From Candidatus Muiribacterium halophilum (GTDB taxonomy: Bacteria > Muiribacteriota > Muiribacteriia > Muiribacteriales > Muiribacteriaceae): a DNA stretch of 64,000 nucleotides. A model generated the notes under the pieces. The model was not told where the DNA came from and did not search any database. It saw only the letters and a list, made by a program, of their open reading frames with translations. Position numbers and translations under genes: made by a program. This document shows, one piece after another, positions 8,461 to 15,365 of this stretch (positions are counted from its first letter, which is position 1; every line of letters starts with the position of its first letter). The stretch covers positions 18,953 through 82,952 of the forward strand of contig JALOAD010000010.1 in assembly GCA_023228995.1 (NCBI GenBank). The letters run 5' to 3'.

Positions 8461-9885
8461 ATGAGTCTTGATCATAATGAAATAAAAAATATTGTTGAAG
8501 AAATAGTAAAAAAAATTGCTGTTGATAATTATGCGACAAAATCCGCATCAACTGGATTAAATACTGGAAAGGTTCTCGGAAAAGGTATTTTTTCAAATAT
8601 GGAAGATGCTGTTAATGCTGCATATTATGCTCAAAAAGATTTAATAAAATTAAGTGTTGAAAAAAGAAAAGAGATAATTACAGAAATACGTAAGATAATG
8701 CTTGAGAATGCAGAAAAATTATCTGTAGAAGCAATTAAAGAAACTGGTATAGGTAGAGTGAAAGATAGGCTTTTAAAAACACTTCTTTCAATAAATAAAA
8801 CTCCTGGAGTAGAAGATATACAATCGAAAGTTTATACTGGTGATAAAGGTATGACGCTTGAAGAGTATGCTCCTTATGGACTTATTGGAGCAATTACACC
8901 GACTACTAATCCAGTAGAATCTATAATTAATAATTCAATAAGTATGATATCCGCTGGAAACTCTGTTGTATTCAATACACATCCAAGAGCTAAAAATGTT
9001 TCAAGAAAGACAATTGAATTAATAAATGAAGCGATTATAAGTGTTGGTGGACCAAATAATACAGTAACAACAGTTGCAGAACCAACTATAGAAACTGGGA
9101 CTTTTATGATGAAACATCCTAAGGTTAAACTTATTACTGTAACTGGTGGACCTGGAGTTGTAAAAGCTGCTTTTGCATGTGGTAAAAAAGTAATTGCAGC
9201 AGGACCCGGAAATCCTCCTGTTGTTGTTGATGAAACTGCTGATATAAAACAGGCAGCTAAAGATATTGTTGATGGAGCTTCATTTGATAATAATGTTTTA
9301 TGTATTGCAGAAAAAGAAATTATTGCTGTTAAAGAAATTTATAGAGAATTAATTGATGAAATGCAAAAACATGGTGCTGTGCTTGTAAGTTCAGATGTAG
9401 TTGCAAAATTAGCTCAAGTTGCTTTATTGCCTGATGGCAGAGTTAATTCTGCCCTTGTTGGCAAAGATGCAAAATTTATACTTTCTCAGATTGATATGCA
9501 TGTTGGCGATGATATTAGACTTATAATGTGCGAGACAGATAGAAATCATCCTTTTGCAGTAGAAGAACTTCTAATGCCTATAATTCCTGTTATAAGGGCT
9601 GATAATGTTGATGAAGCAATTGAAATGGCTTATGAGCTTGAACATAATTTTTTCCATACTGCTATGATGCATTCAAAAAATGTTGAAAATCTTCATAAAA
9701 TGGCGAGAAAATCTAATGTTTCAATATTTGTAAAAAATGCACCTTCTTATGCTGGTCTTGGCTTTAATGGAGAAGGAGTAACTACATTTACTATAGCTTC
9801 TCCAACTGGTGAAGGTATTACAACTGCTAAAACTTTTACAAGAATGAGAAGATGTGTTCTGGCTGGATATTTTAGAATTGTCTGA
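8461..9885 (+). CDS. CoA-acylating aldehyde dehydrogenase, BMC cargo (PduP/EutE family)
   Basis: The enzyme oxidises acetaldehyde (or another short aldehyde) to the acyl-CoA with NAD+ and CoA. The 474-residue protein has the EutE/PduP layout. An N-terminal amphipathic helix (DHNEIKNIVEEIVKKIA) acts as encapsulation peptide and is followed by a short linker. The conserved core GLIGAITPTTNP, nucleotide-binding TVTGGPGVVKAA and the catalytic Cys281 in FDNNVLCIAEKE are present. In this locus the substrate is most likely acetaldehyde made by DeoC (inference), and the product feeds PduL. It is tightly spaced with the shell genes on both sides, so it is made together with them. Confidence 0.95.
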   Translation: MSLDHNEIKNIVEEIVKKIAVDNYATKSASTGLNTGKVLGKGIFSNMEDAVNAAYYAQKDLIKLSVEKRKEIITEIRKIMLENAEKLSVEAIKETGIGRVKDRLLKTLLSINKTPGVEDIQSKVYTGDKGMTLEEYAPYGLIGAITPTTNPVESIINNSISMISAGNSVVFNTHPRAKNVSRKTIELINEAIISVGGPNNTVTTVAEPTIETGTFMMKHPKVKLITVTGGPGVVKAAFACGKKVIAAGPGNPPVVVDETADIKQAAKDIVDGASFDNNVLCIAEKEIIAVKEIYRELIDEMQKHGAVLVSSDVVAKLAQVALLPDGRVNSALVGKDAKFILSQIDMHVGDDIRLIMCETDRNHPFAVEELLMPIIPVIRADNVDEAIEMAYELEHNFFHTAMMHSKNVENLHKMARKSNVSIFVKNAPSYAGLGFNGEGVTTFTIASPTGEGITTAKTFTRMRRCVLAGYFRIV

Positions 9886-9896
9886 GGTGTTTTTTA

Positions 9897-11210
9897 ATGA
9901 TTGATAAAATAGAAAAAGCCGGTATTTCCGGAGCTGGTGGAGCTGGATTTCCTACTTTTTTTAAATTGGGAGCAAAAGCTGAATATTATATTATAAATGC
10001 AGCTGAATGTGAACCATTACTTGAATCTGACAGAAATATAATGCTTCGTAATGCTGAAAAAATAATATCAGGTATTAAAAAAGTAAAAAAAATAATTGAT
10101 TTTAAAAAAGCATATATTGGAATTAAACAAAAAAATACTGATTGTGGTGAATTGTTAAAGAAATTTATTGATGTTGATTATATTGAAGTGAAAATTCTTA
10201 AAAATATTTATCCTTCCGGTGATGAACAGGTAATGATATATGAAATACTTGGTAAAATTGTTCCTGAAGGTGGCATACCACTTAATATTGGTGTAATTGT
10301 AAATAATGTTGAAACTGTATATAGGATTGAAAAAGCAATTTCCGAAAATGAGGTTTTTAATAAAAGATATGTTACTGTAAATGGTGAAATAGAAAAACCT
10401 TGTGTTATGGAATTACCTTTAGGTATAAGTTTTTCAGATATTCTTGAATTTGCTGGCAAAAAAAAAGGTATTAATTATATCGCTATTGACGGCGGTCCTA
10501 TGATGGGAAAAATTACTGATATAAAAGATGGTGTCGTCAAAAAAACTACAAGTGGTATTTTATTTCTTTCAGAAAATCATGAACTTATATTAAGAAAAAC
10601 TCAGTCTATAAAAAATATATTTGCACAGGCACAGGCAAGTTGTTGTAATTGTATGACATGTACAGAATTGTGTTCAAGATATCTTATAGGTCATAGAATG
10701 GAACCGCATAAAATAATGAGAGCTTTGTGTTCTCAGAATTTTGATGAAAAGATTTTTGAATATGCTACTTTATGTAGTGAATGTAATATATGTGAGCTTT
10801 ATGCTTGTCCAATAAATCTTTCTCCAAAGACTGTAAATCAGTTTCTTAAAGAAAAATTCAGAAAAGAAGGCAAAAAAATAAATATAAAAAAAGATAGTTA
10901 TGAAGCTCCTGAAGAAAGAAGTGGAAGACAAATTCCTTCAGATAGAATTATAAACAGACTTGATATAAAAAAATATTATAAAAAACTTGAGTTTAAAGAT
11001 GAAATTCCTGAATTTACCAAGGTTTTTTTAAAACTTTCTCAACATATAGGTGCTCCATCTAAACCTATTGTAAGTGTTGGTCAGAATGTTAAAAAAGGTG
11101 ATATTATAGCAGAGAAAAACGGTAATTTATCAATGCCTCTACATTCAAGTGTTGATGGCAAGGTAGTGGAAGTTGGTTCTGATACTATAATAATAGAGGT
11201 TTCAATATGA
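9897..11210 (+). CDS. PduS-like Fe-S flavoprotein (RnfC/NuoF-related)
   Basis: The 437-residue protein starts with GISGAGGAGFPTFFKL, the FMN/NAD-binding glycine-rich loop of the RnfC/NuoF fold. An SLBB-type region follows, then two [4Fe-4S] motifs (Cys249, 252, 255, 259 and Cys293, 296, 299, 304). The C-terminus is an RnfC-like barrel (SVGQNVKKGDIIAE). PduS is known as the cobalamin reductase of the propanediol compartment and can bind the Fe-S shell protein PduT. No cobalamin-dependent enzyme is coded here, so a role in NADH or ferredoxin electron transfer across the shell is more likely (inference). It overlaps the PduT-like gene by 4 bases, which strengthens the pairing. Confidence 0.9.
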   Translation: MIDKIEKAGISGAGGAGFPTFFKLGAKAEYYIINAAECEPLLESDRNIMLRNAEKIISGIKKVKKIIDFKKAYIGIKQKNTDCGELLKKFIDVDYIEVKILKNIYPSGDEQVMIYEILGKIVPEGGIPLNIGVIVNNVETVYRIEKAISENEVFNKRYVTVNGEIEKPCVMELPLGISFSDILEFAGKKKGINYIAIDGGPMMGKITDIKDGVVKKTTSGILFLSENHELILRKTQSIKNIFAQAQASCCNCMTCTELCSRYLIGHRMEPHKIMRALCSQNFDEKIFEYATLCSECNICELYACPINLSPKTVNQFLKEKFRKEGKKINIKKDSYEAPEERSGRQIPSDRIINRLDIKKYYKKLEFKDEIPEFTKVFLKLSQHIGAPSKPIVSVGQNVKKGDIIAEKNGNLSMPLHSSVDGKVVEVGSDTIIIEVSI

Positions 11211-11752
11211 ATTGTTTAGGTATGCTTGAATATAAAAGTGTTTCAGCCGGAATTAAAAGCTGTGATACTGTTTTAAAAGCTGCTAATGTAAAATTATTAT
11301 ACAGTATGCCTGTATGTGCTGGAAAATATATTATAATTGTAAGAGGAGATACTGGAGCTGTATATGCTGCAATTGATGCAGGTAAACAGGTTTCTGTATT
11401 TAATCTTGTAGATTCAATAATAATACCTAATCTTCATAAAGATATTTTTCCTGCTTTAACAGCATCAGGTAATGTAGGAAAAATTGAAGCTCTTGGTTCG
11501 GTTGAAAGCTATTCTATTGCTGCAACTATAATAGCTGCTGATATAGCTCTTAAAACTGCTGATATTAGAATGATTGAGATTAGAATAGCAAAAGGACTTG
11601 GGGGAAAATCCTATTTTAATTTTACAGGGGAAGTTGGTGCAGTAAGAGAAAGTGAAAAAACTTGTATAAAATATCTTGAGGATAATGGATGGCTTGTATA
11701 TTCATGTGTAATACCTAATCCACATCCTTCACTTGCGGAGAAATTGTATTGA
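11207..11752 (+). CDS. Tandem-domain BMC shell protein (PduT type, probable Fe-S pore)
   Basis: Two BMC domains in 181 residues: CLGMLEYKSVSAGIKSCDTV...KLLYSMPVCAGKYIIIVRGD, then KIEALGSVESYSIAATIIAAD. It ends VIPNPHPSL like other BMC-T proteins. Cys37 in PVCAGKY lies at the place of the PduT Cys that ligates a [4Fe-4S] cluster at the trimer centre. The protein can thus be predicted to conduct electrons through the shell and to dock with the PduS-like product encoded just upstream. The Cys match is seen directly; cluster binding is inferred from the PduT family. Confidence 0.92.
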   Translation: MNCLGMLEYKSVSAGIKSCDTVLKAANVKLLYSMPVCAGKYIIIVRGDTGAVYAAIDAGKQVSVFNLVDSIIIPNLHKDIFPALTASGNVGKIEALGSVESYSIAATIIAADIALKTADIRMIEIRIAKGLGGKSYFNFTGEVGAVRESEKTCIKYLEDNGWLVYSCVIPNPHPSLAEKLY

Positions 11753-11904
11753 AAAAATTGATATTATATTTTTTTCTATTTATCATTGGATTGATTTTAT
11801 TATATTTTGTGGATGCAAAAGCAGAGAATATTTTTGGAATAATTGCCCCATTGTTTATTGTTTTTGTGATAATTTTTATTTTTTATGATAATAGAGTTGT
11901 CTGA
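11749..11904 (+). CDS. Small two-TM membrane protein inside the BMC operon, unknown function
   Basis: A 51-residue open frame starts with TTG, overlapping the previous stop as TTGA, with GCGGAG at 11735-11740 eight bases upstream. The translation is two hydrophobic helices (LILYFFLFIIGLILLYFV and IIAPLFIVFVIIFIFYD) separated by DAKAENIFG and ending DNRVV. It is too small for default gene calling and I recognise no family. The correct ribosome binding site, the coupling overlap and the purely membrane-type composition argue for a real gene. It sits between the Fe-S shell protein and a second membrane-anchored protein, so a role in tethering the compartment or its electron path to the membrane is possible but unproven. 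Confidence 0.68.
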   Translation: MKKLILYFFLFIIGLILLYFVDAKAENIFGIIAPLFIVFVIIFIFYDNRVV

Positions 11905-11930
11905 ATTTATACTAACTTAGGGGAACTATA

Positions 11931-13007
11931 ATGGACCGAGAAATTATGGGTGAAAAAGAATTAAAAGAAAATAGCGTTAATGAAAACATTGCTCCTCAGG
12001 AGAATACTTCAGATACAAATAATAATACACCTAAAAACAATGGCGAAAAACATGCTCATTATGTATTTAAAATCTCTTTTAATGAAATTCATAATGAATT
12101 TAATGGTGCAATGGTACTTATGGGTGATACTCAGGAAAGTAATTTTTCTTCAATAGATGTTGTTATGGATAAAAGTTTTACTCTTTCTATTGATACAGAC
12201 TGGAATGCTTATCTTGAATTTATACGAAAAAAAAGAAAAGATGTTCAGGATAGCGGTTCTAATTTTCTTATATTTATTAGAAAGTTAGAAAGTTATTTTA
12301 AAAAATCTATTTCAAATGTAAAAATTGATAAGATAAACAAAATAATCGTAACTACAGAAGATGATATGCTGAGAAATGTTCTTATTAAGAATATAATTGA
12401 ATCTGAGCTTTCTTCGCTTATAGGGCATGGATTTGAGGTTGAAACAATCTTAAAAGATGAAATAAAATATTATTTTAAAGAAAATACTAGTAATTTAGCA
12501 TCTGAAAACTCAGAAGAATCAAATTCATCAGATCAGAATTTATCTAAAGAAATTATACTTGATGCAATTCCAATGATTGATCCAAATGAAGGTATTAAAG
12601 CAAGTGATATAAAAGTAGGTGATAGAATATTTGTAAGAATTACTGATGATTCAACTGTTGGAAAACATATAGCAAGATCTATTACAAAAACCGATAATCC
12701 CGAAGAAATTCCTGTAAGAACTCCAGTTTTTAGTGCAAAGAAAAATATTATTTCAAAATTTAGAGCATCTTCAGAGGTAATGGAGTTAATGGTTAAGTTT
12801 GATGAGGGTGTTTTTGGAAAGGTTGTTGTTCAAACTGAAGTTAGATTAAGATCTAAACTTGATGATGAAAAGGAAATAAAAAAAGAAGATGATATACAAG
12901 AATCTGAGTATGATGAAAACGAAAAATCTGATTTTATTCCTTATATAATTTTAATTGGTGTTGTTTTTATGATATTATATGGAATAATAACATTTCTGGG
13001 GAATTGA
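11931..13007 (+). CDS. C-terminally membrane-anchored protein of unknown function in BMC operon
   Basis: The 358-residue protein begins with a low-complexity Asn/Glu-rich stretch (to about residue 38). A globular alpha/beta region follows, with a second Ser/Asn/Glu-rich linker near residues 190-205. A compact domain begins around residue 215 (IKASDIKVGDRIFVRITDD). A highly charged Asp/Glu/Lys segment then leads into a single C-terminal TM helix (FIPYIILIGVVFMILYGIITF). With no signal peptide, the bulk should face the cytoplasm as a tail-anchored protein. GGGGA precedes the ATG. No known BMC family recognised. Together with the preceding 51-residue membrane protein it interrupts the shell and enzyme genes. 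Confidence 0.78.
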   Translation: MDREIMGEKELKENSVNENIAPQENTSDTNNNTPKNNGEKHAHYVFKISFNEIHNEFNGAMVLMGDTQESNFSSIDVVMDKSFTLSIDTDWNAYLEFIRKKRKDVQDSGSNFLIFIRKLESYFKKSISNVKIDKINKIIVTTEDDMLRNVLIKNIIESELSSLIGHGFEVETILKDEIKYYFKENTSNLASENSEESNSSDQNLSKEIILDAIPMIDPNEGIKASDIKVGDRIFVRITDDSTVGKHIARSITKTDNPEEIPVRTPVFSAKKNIISKFRASSEVMELMVKFDEGVFGKVVVQTEVRLRSKLDDEKEIKKEDDIQESEYDENEKSDFIPYIILIGVVFMILYGIITFLGN

Positions 13008-13009
13008 TT

Positions 13010-13699
13010 ATGAAAATTGCTATAGCGTCAGATCATGGTGGATTTTTTTTAAAAGATCATTTAATTAAATTTTTAAGAGAAAAACATGAAATTATTGATC
13101 TTGGTTGTAAATCAGCTGATGATAAAGTCGATTATCCTGATTTTGCTGTAAAGGCAGCAGAAAATGTAAGAGATAAAAAAGTTGATTATTCTATTATGAT
13201 AGATGGAGCAGGTGTAGGTTCTACAATGGTAGCTAACAAAGTTCAGAATGTTAGGGCTGCATTATGCAATGATCTTTATTGTGCTAATAATTCTAAAGAG
13301 CATAATAATGCAAATATGCTAATAATGGGTTCAATGGTAGTTGGTTTAGGTTTAGCAGAAAAAATAGTTAATACTTTTTTAGAAGTTGAATTTGCTGGCG
13401 GAAGGCATGAAGCTAGGGTTGAAAAAATAAATTTGCTTGATAAAGTCAGGAGTATGTTTATGAATAATGATAATATTAAAGAAATGATTAAGGATATTGT
13501 TGTGAAAGTATTAAAAATGGATGTGAATTCTAATTTAAAAATAAATAATGATGATTTACCTGAATTTAGTGAAAAAGTACTTACAGAAGAATATCTTAAA
13601 AAAAATAATATAAAAAAAATCAGAATATCTTCAAAAACAATAATACTTCCTCTGGCAAATGATTATATTCTTGCTAATAAAGTCGAAGTTATAAGATGA
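13010..13699 (+). CDS. RpiB-like sugar-phosphate isomerase homologue with C-terminal BMC-targeting extension
   Basis: Residues 1-145 follow RpiB/LacA/LacB (MKIAIASDHGGFFLKDHL, DYPDFA, NKVQNVRAAL, EHNNANMLIMGSM). RpiB interconverts ribose-5-P and ribulose-5-P. The usual catalytic Cys of the C-G-T-G-x-G loop is Asp65 here (IDGAGVGSTM), so ordinary isomerase chemistry is doubtful. Residues 153-170 (NDNIKEMIKDIVVKVLKM) look like an encapsulation peptide. The tail (IRISSKTIILPLANDYILANKVEVI) resembles a TPxAxDY-type segment found in several BMC-associated proteins. RpiB-like proteins mark the sugar-phosphate-utilising BMC class. The ATG at 13010 is chosen over a TTG two codons earlier because GGGGA at 12998-13002 is 7 bases before it. 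Confidence 0.85.
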   Translation: MKIAIASDHGGFFLKDHLIKFLREKHEIIDLGCKSADDKVDYPDFAVKAAENVRDKKVDYSIMIDGAGVGSTMVANKVQNVRAALCNDLYCANNSKEHNNANMLIMGSMVVGLGLAEKIVNTFLEVEFAGGRHEARVEKINLLDKVRSMFMNNDNIKEMIKDIVVKVLKMDVNSNLKINNDDLPEFSEKVLTEEYLKKNNIKKIRISSKTIILPLANDYILANKVEVIR

Positions 13700-13977
13700 A
13701 TATTGGAAAAGTTACCGGGAATATAGTATCATCTCATAAATATCCTGGGTTTACTGGAACAAAATTAATGCTATTGCAACCTGTTGATTCTATGTATAAA
13801 AATGCAGGTAATATAATAATTGCTACAGATAGTGTAGGAGCAGGAAATGGCGAGTATGTGATTTATATCACAAGTTCAGAAGCTTGTATTCCTTTTGTGG
13901 ATGTTGTAAAATATATACCGACAGATGCAACAATTGTTGGTATAATTGATAAAATAGATATAATGCAGGAAAGTTAA
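13696..13977 (+). CDS. Pentameric BMC vertex protein, second paralogue (EutN family)
   Basis: The 93-residue protein begins NIGKVTGNIVSSHKYPGFTGTKLM, with IIATDSVGAGNGEYVIYITSS and ATIVGIIDKI. These are the standard EutN/CcmL elements, so it should form pentamers at shell vertices. The ATG overlaps the RpiB-like stop as ATGA. It differs from the paralogue at 8185 by having SSHK in place of STKK and NGE in place of FDE, and groups by eye with the immediately following copy, which suggests a local duplication. Confidence 0.94.
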   Translation: MNIGKVTGNIVSSHKYPGFTGTKLMLLQPVDSMYKNAGNIIIATDSVGAGNGEYVIYITSSEACIPFVDVVKYIPTDATIVGIIDKIDIMQES

Positions 13978-13979
13978 TA

Positions 13980-14264
13980 ATGTTTTTAGCAAAAGTTATT
14001 GGAAATGTTGTTTCATCGCATAAAAACATTGAGCTTAACGGCAAAAAACTTCTTGTTGTAAAGAAGATTAATCCTGTAGATTATAAGACTTTTGGTAAGG
14101 ATATAATTGCAATAGATACAGTTGGAGCTGGGAATGGTGAGATTGTATTTCTTGTTAAAGAAGGATCAGTTGCACAACAGCTTCTTGATAATAAAAATGT
14201 ACCAGTACATACAGTTATTCTAGGAATAGTTGATAAAATTGATATTACGGAGGAGAAAGTATGA
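13980..14264 (+). CDS. Pentameric BMC vertex protein, third paralogue (EutN family)
   Basis: The 94-residue protein shares [41 protein letters not shown] and [12 protein letters not shown] with the preceding gene, three bases upstream. The pair is most simply a tandem duplication followed by divergence in the central loop. It belongs to the vertex-capping pentamer family. Its end overlaps the next BMC-H start by 4 bases, and the RBS of that gene (GGAGGAG) lies inside this coding sequence. Confidence 0.94.
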   Translation: MFLAKVIGNVVSSHKNIELNGKKLLVVKKINPVDYKTFGKDIIAIDTVGAGNGEIVFLVKEGSVAQQLLDNKNVPVHTVILGIVDKIDITEEKV

Positions 14265-14527
14265 GGAGAGCTCTGGGAATGGTTGAAACTAAAGGGCTTA
14301 TTAGCATGATTGAAGCATCAGATGCTATGGTGAAAGCTGCTAATGTTGAACTTGTAGGATATGAAAAGATAGGAAGTGGTTATGTTACTACAATGGTCAG
14401 AGGAGATGTTGGAGCTGTAAAAGCTGCTGTTGAAGCTGGAGCTACTGCTGCTGCAAGAGTTGGAGAATTGGTTTCTACTCATGTTATTCCTTCTCCACAT
14501 GAAGATGTTGAAAAAATCCTTGGCTGA
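14261..14527 (+). CDS. Hexameric BMC shell protein, second paralogue (PduA/EutM type)
   Basis: This 88-residue single BMC domain begins [21 protein letters not shown] and carries [19 protein letters not shown] and [13 protein letters not shown]. It is very close to the first BMC-H but has KIGSG rather than KIGGG in the pore loop, which would alter pore polarity and size. GGAGGAG is 5 bases before the ATG, among the strongest in the operon, consistent with high expression of facet protein. It is followed after 12 bases by deoC. Confidence 0.96.
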   Translation: MRRALGMVETKGLISMIEASDAMVKAANVELVGYEKIGSGYVTTMVRGDVGAVKAAVEAGATAAARVGELVSTHVIPSPHEDVEKILG

Positions 14528-14539
14528 TAAGAGGTTGTC

Positions 14540-15346
14540 ATGAATAATTATAATGAACTTGTTGAACTTATCACAAGAGAAGTTCTAAATGAAATTGGAA
14601 AAAAAGGAGAATCAGTATTTTTAAAGTCTAATATTAAAAATATTGTAAACTCTGAAATTTCTAATTTAGAAAAAAAAGATAATAATGAAATAGCATCTTA
14701 TATAGATCATACGCTTTTAAAACCAGAAGCTTCAGAAGAAGAAATAATTAAAATTTGTAAAGAAGCTATGGAATATAATTTTTGGTCTGTATGTGTTAAT
14801 CCAACATGGGTGAAGACTGCTTACAGTATTCTTAAAGATTCTAAAGTAAAAGTTTGTACTGTTGTAGGATTTCCTCTTGGAGCAACACCAGGTGAAGTAA
14901 AAGCATTTGAAGCTGATAGAGCTATTAAAGATGGTGCTTCTGAAGTTGATATGGTTATAAATATTGGTTATATAAAGAGTAAAAAATTTGATGAAGTAAA
15001 AGAAGATATAAAAAAAGTAAAACAAGCTTGTGGAAATACTTTGCTTAAAGTTATACTTGAAACTTGTCTTTTAACTTCTAATGAAAAGATAAAAGCATGT
15101 GAAATCTGTAAATCAGCAGGTGCTGATTATGTGAAAACATCAACAGGTTTTAGCGTATCAGGAGCAACAGCTGAAGATATTGCACTTATGAGAAGAATTG
15201 TAGGTGAAGATATGGGTGTAAAAGCTTCTGGTGGTGTGAGAGATTCAGAAGGTGCATTAAAAATGATAAAATCAGGTGCAAGCAGAGTTGGTGCTTCAGC
15301 ATCTATTGCCATAGTAAAAGGACAATATGATCATACTGGTTATTGA
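14540..15346 (+). CDS. deoC: Deoxyribose-phosphate aldolase, BMC cargo
   Basis: DeoC cleaves 2-deoxyribose-5-phosphate to acetaldehyde and glyceraldehyde-3-phosphate. The catalytic domain (about residues 48-265) contains [20 protein letters not shown], Asp137 in SEVDMVIN, Schiff-base Lys199 in DYVKTSTGF and the second Lys228 in GVKASGGVR. All catalytic residues are intact. Compared with the usual 220 or so residues there is an N-terminal extension of about 48 residues with two amphipathic helices ([16 protein letters not shown] and [15 protein letters not shown]). These look like encapsulation peptides, so the aldolase is probably inside the shell. This gene fixes the likely substrate of the compartment. 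RBS AGAGGT. Confidence 0.96.
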   Translation: MNNYNELVELITREVLNEIGKKGESVFLKSNIKNIVNSEISNLEKKDNNEIASYIDHTLLKPEASEEEIIKICKEAMEYNFWSVCVNPTWVKTAYSILKDSKVKVCTVVGFPLGATPGEVKAFEADRAIKDGASEVDMVINIGYIKSKKFDEVKEDIKKVKQACGNTLLKVILETCLLTSNEKIKACEICKSAGADYVKTSTGFSVSGATAEDIALMRRIVGEDMGVKASGGVRDSEGALKMIKSGASRVGASASIAIVKGQYDHTGY

Positions 15347-15365
15347 TCTTTTGGATAATTAAGTA

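Noticed and set aside
9897-11210. Reading the PduS-like gene as rnfC of an Rnf complex
   Set aside because: The fold is related, but no rnfD, rnfG, rnfE, rnfA or rnfB follows, and the gene is locked between BMC genes and a PduT-type shell protein.
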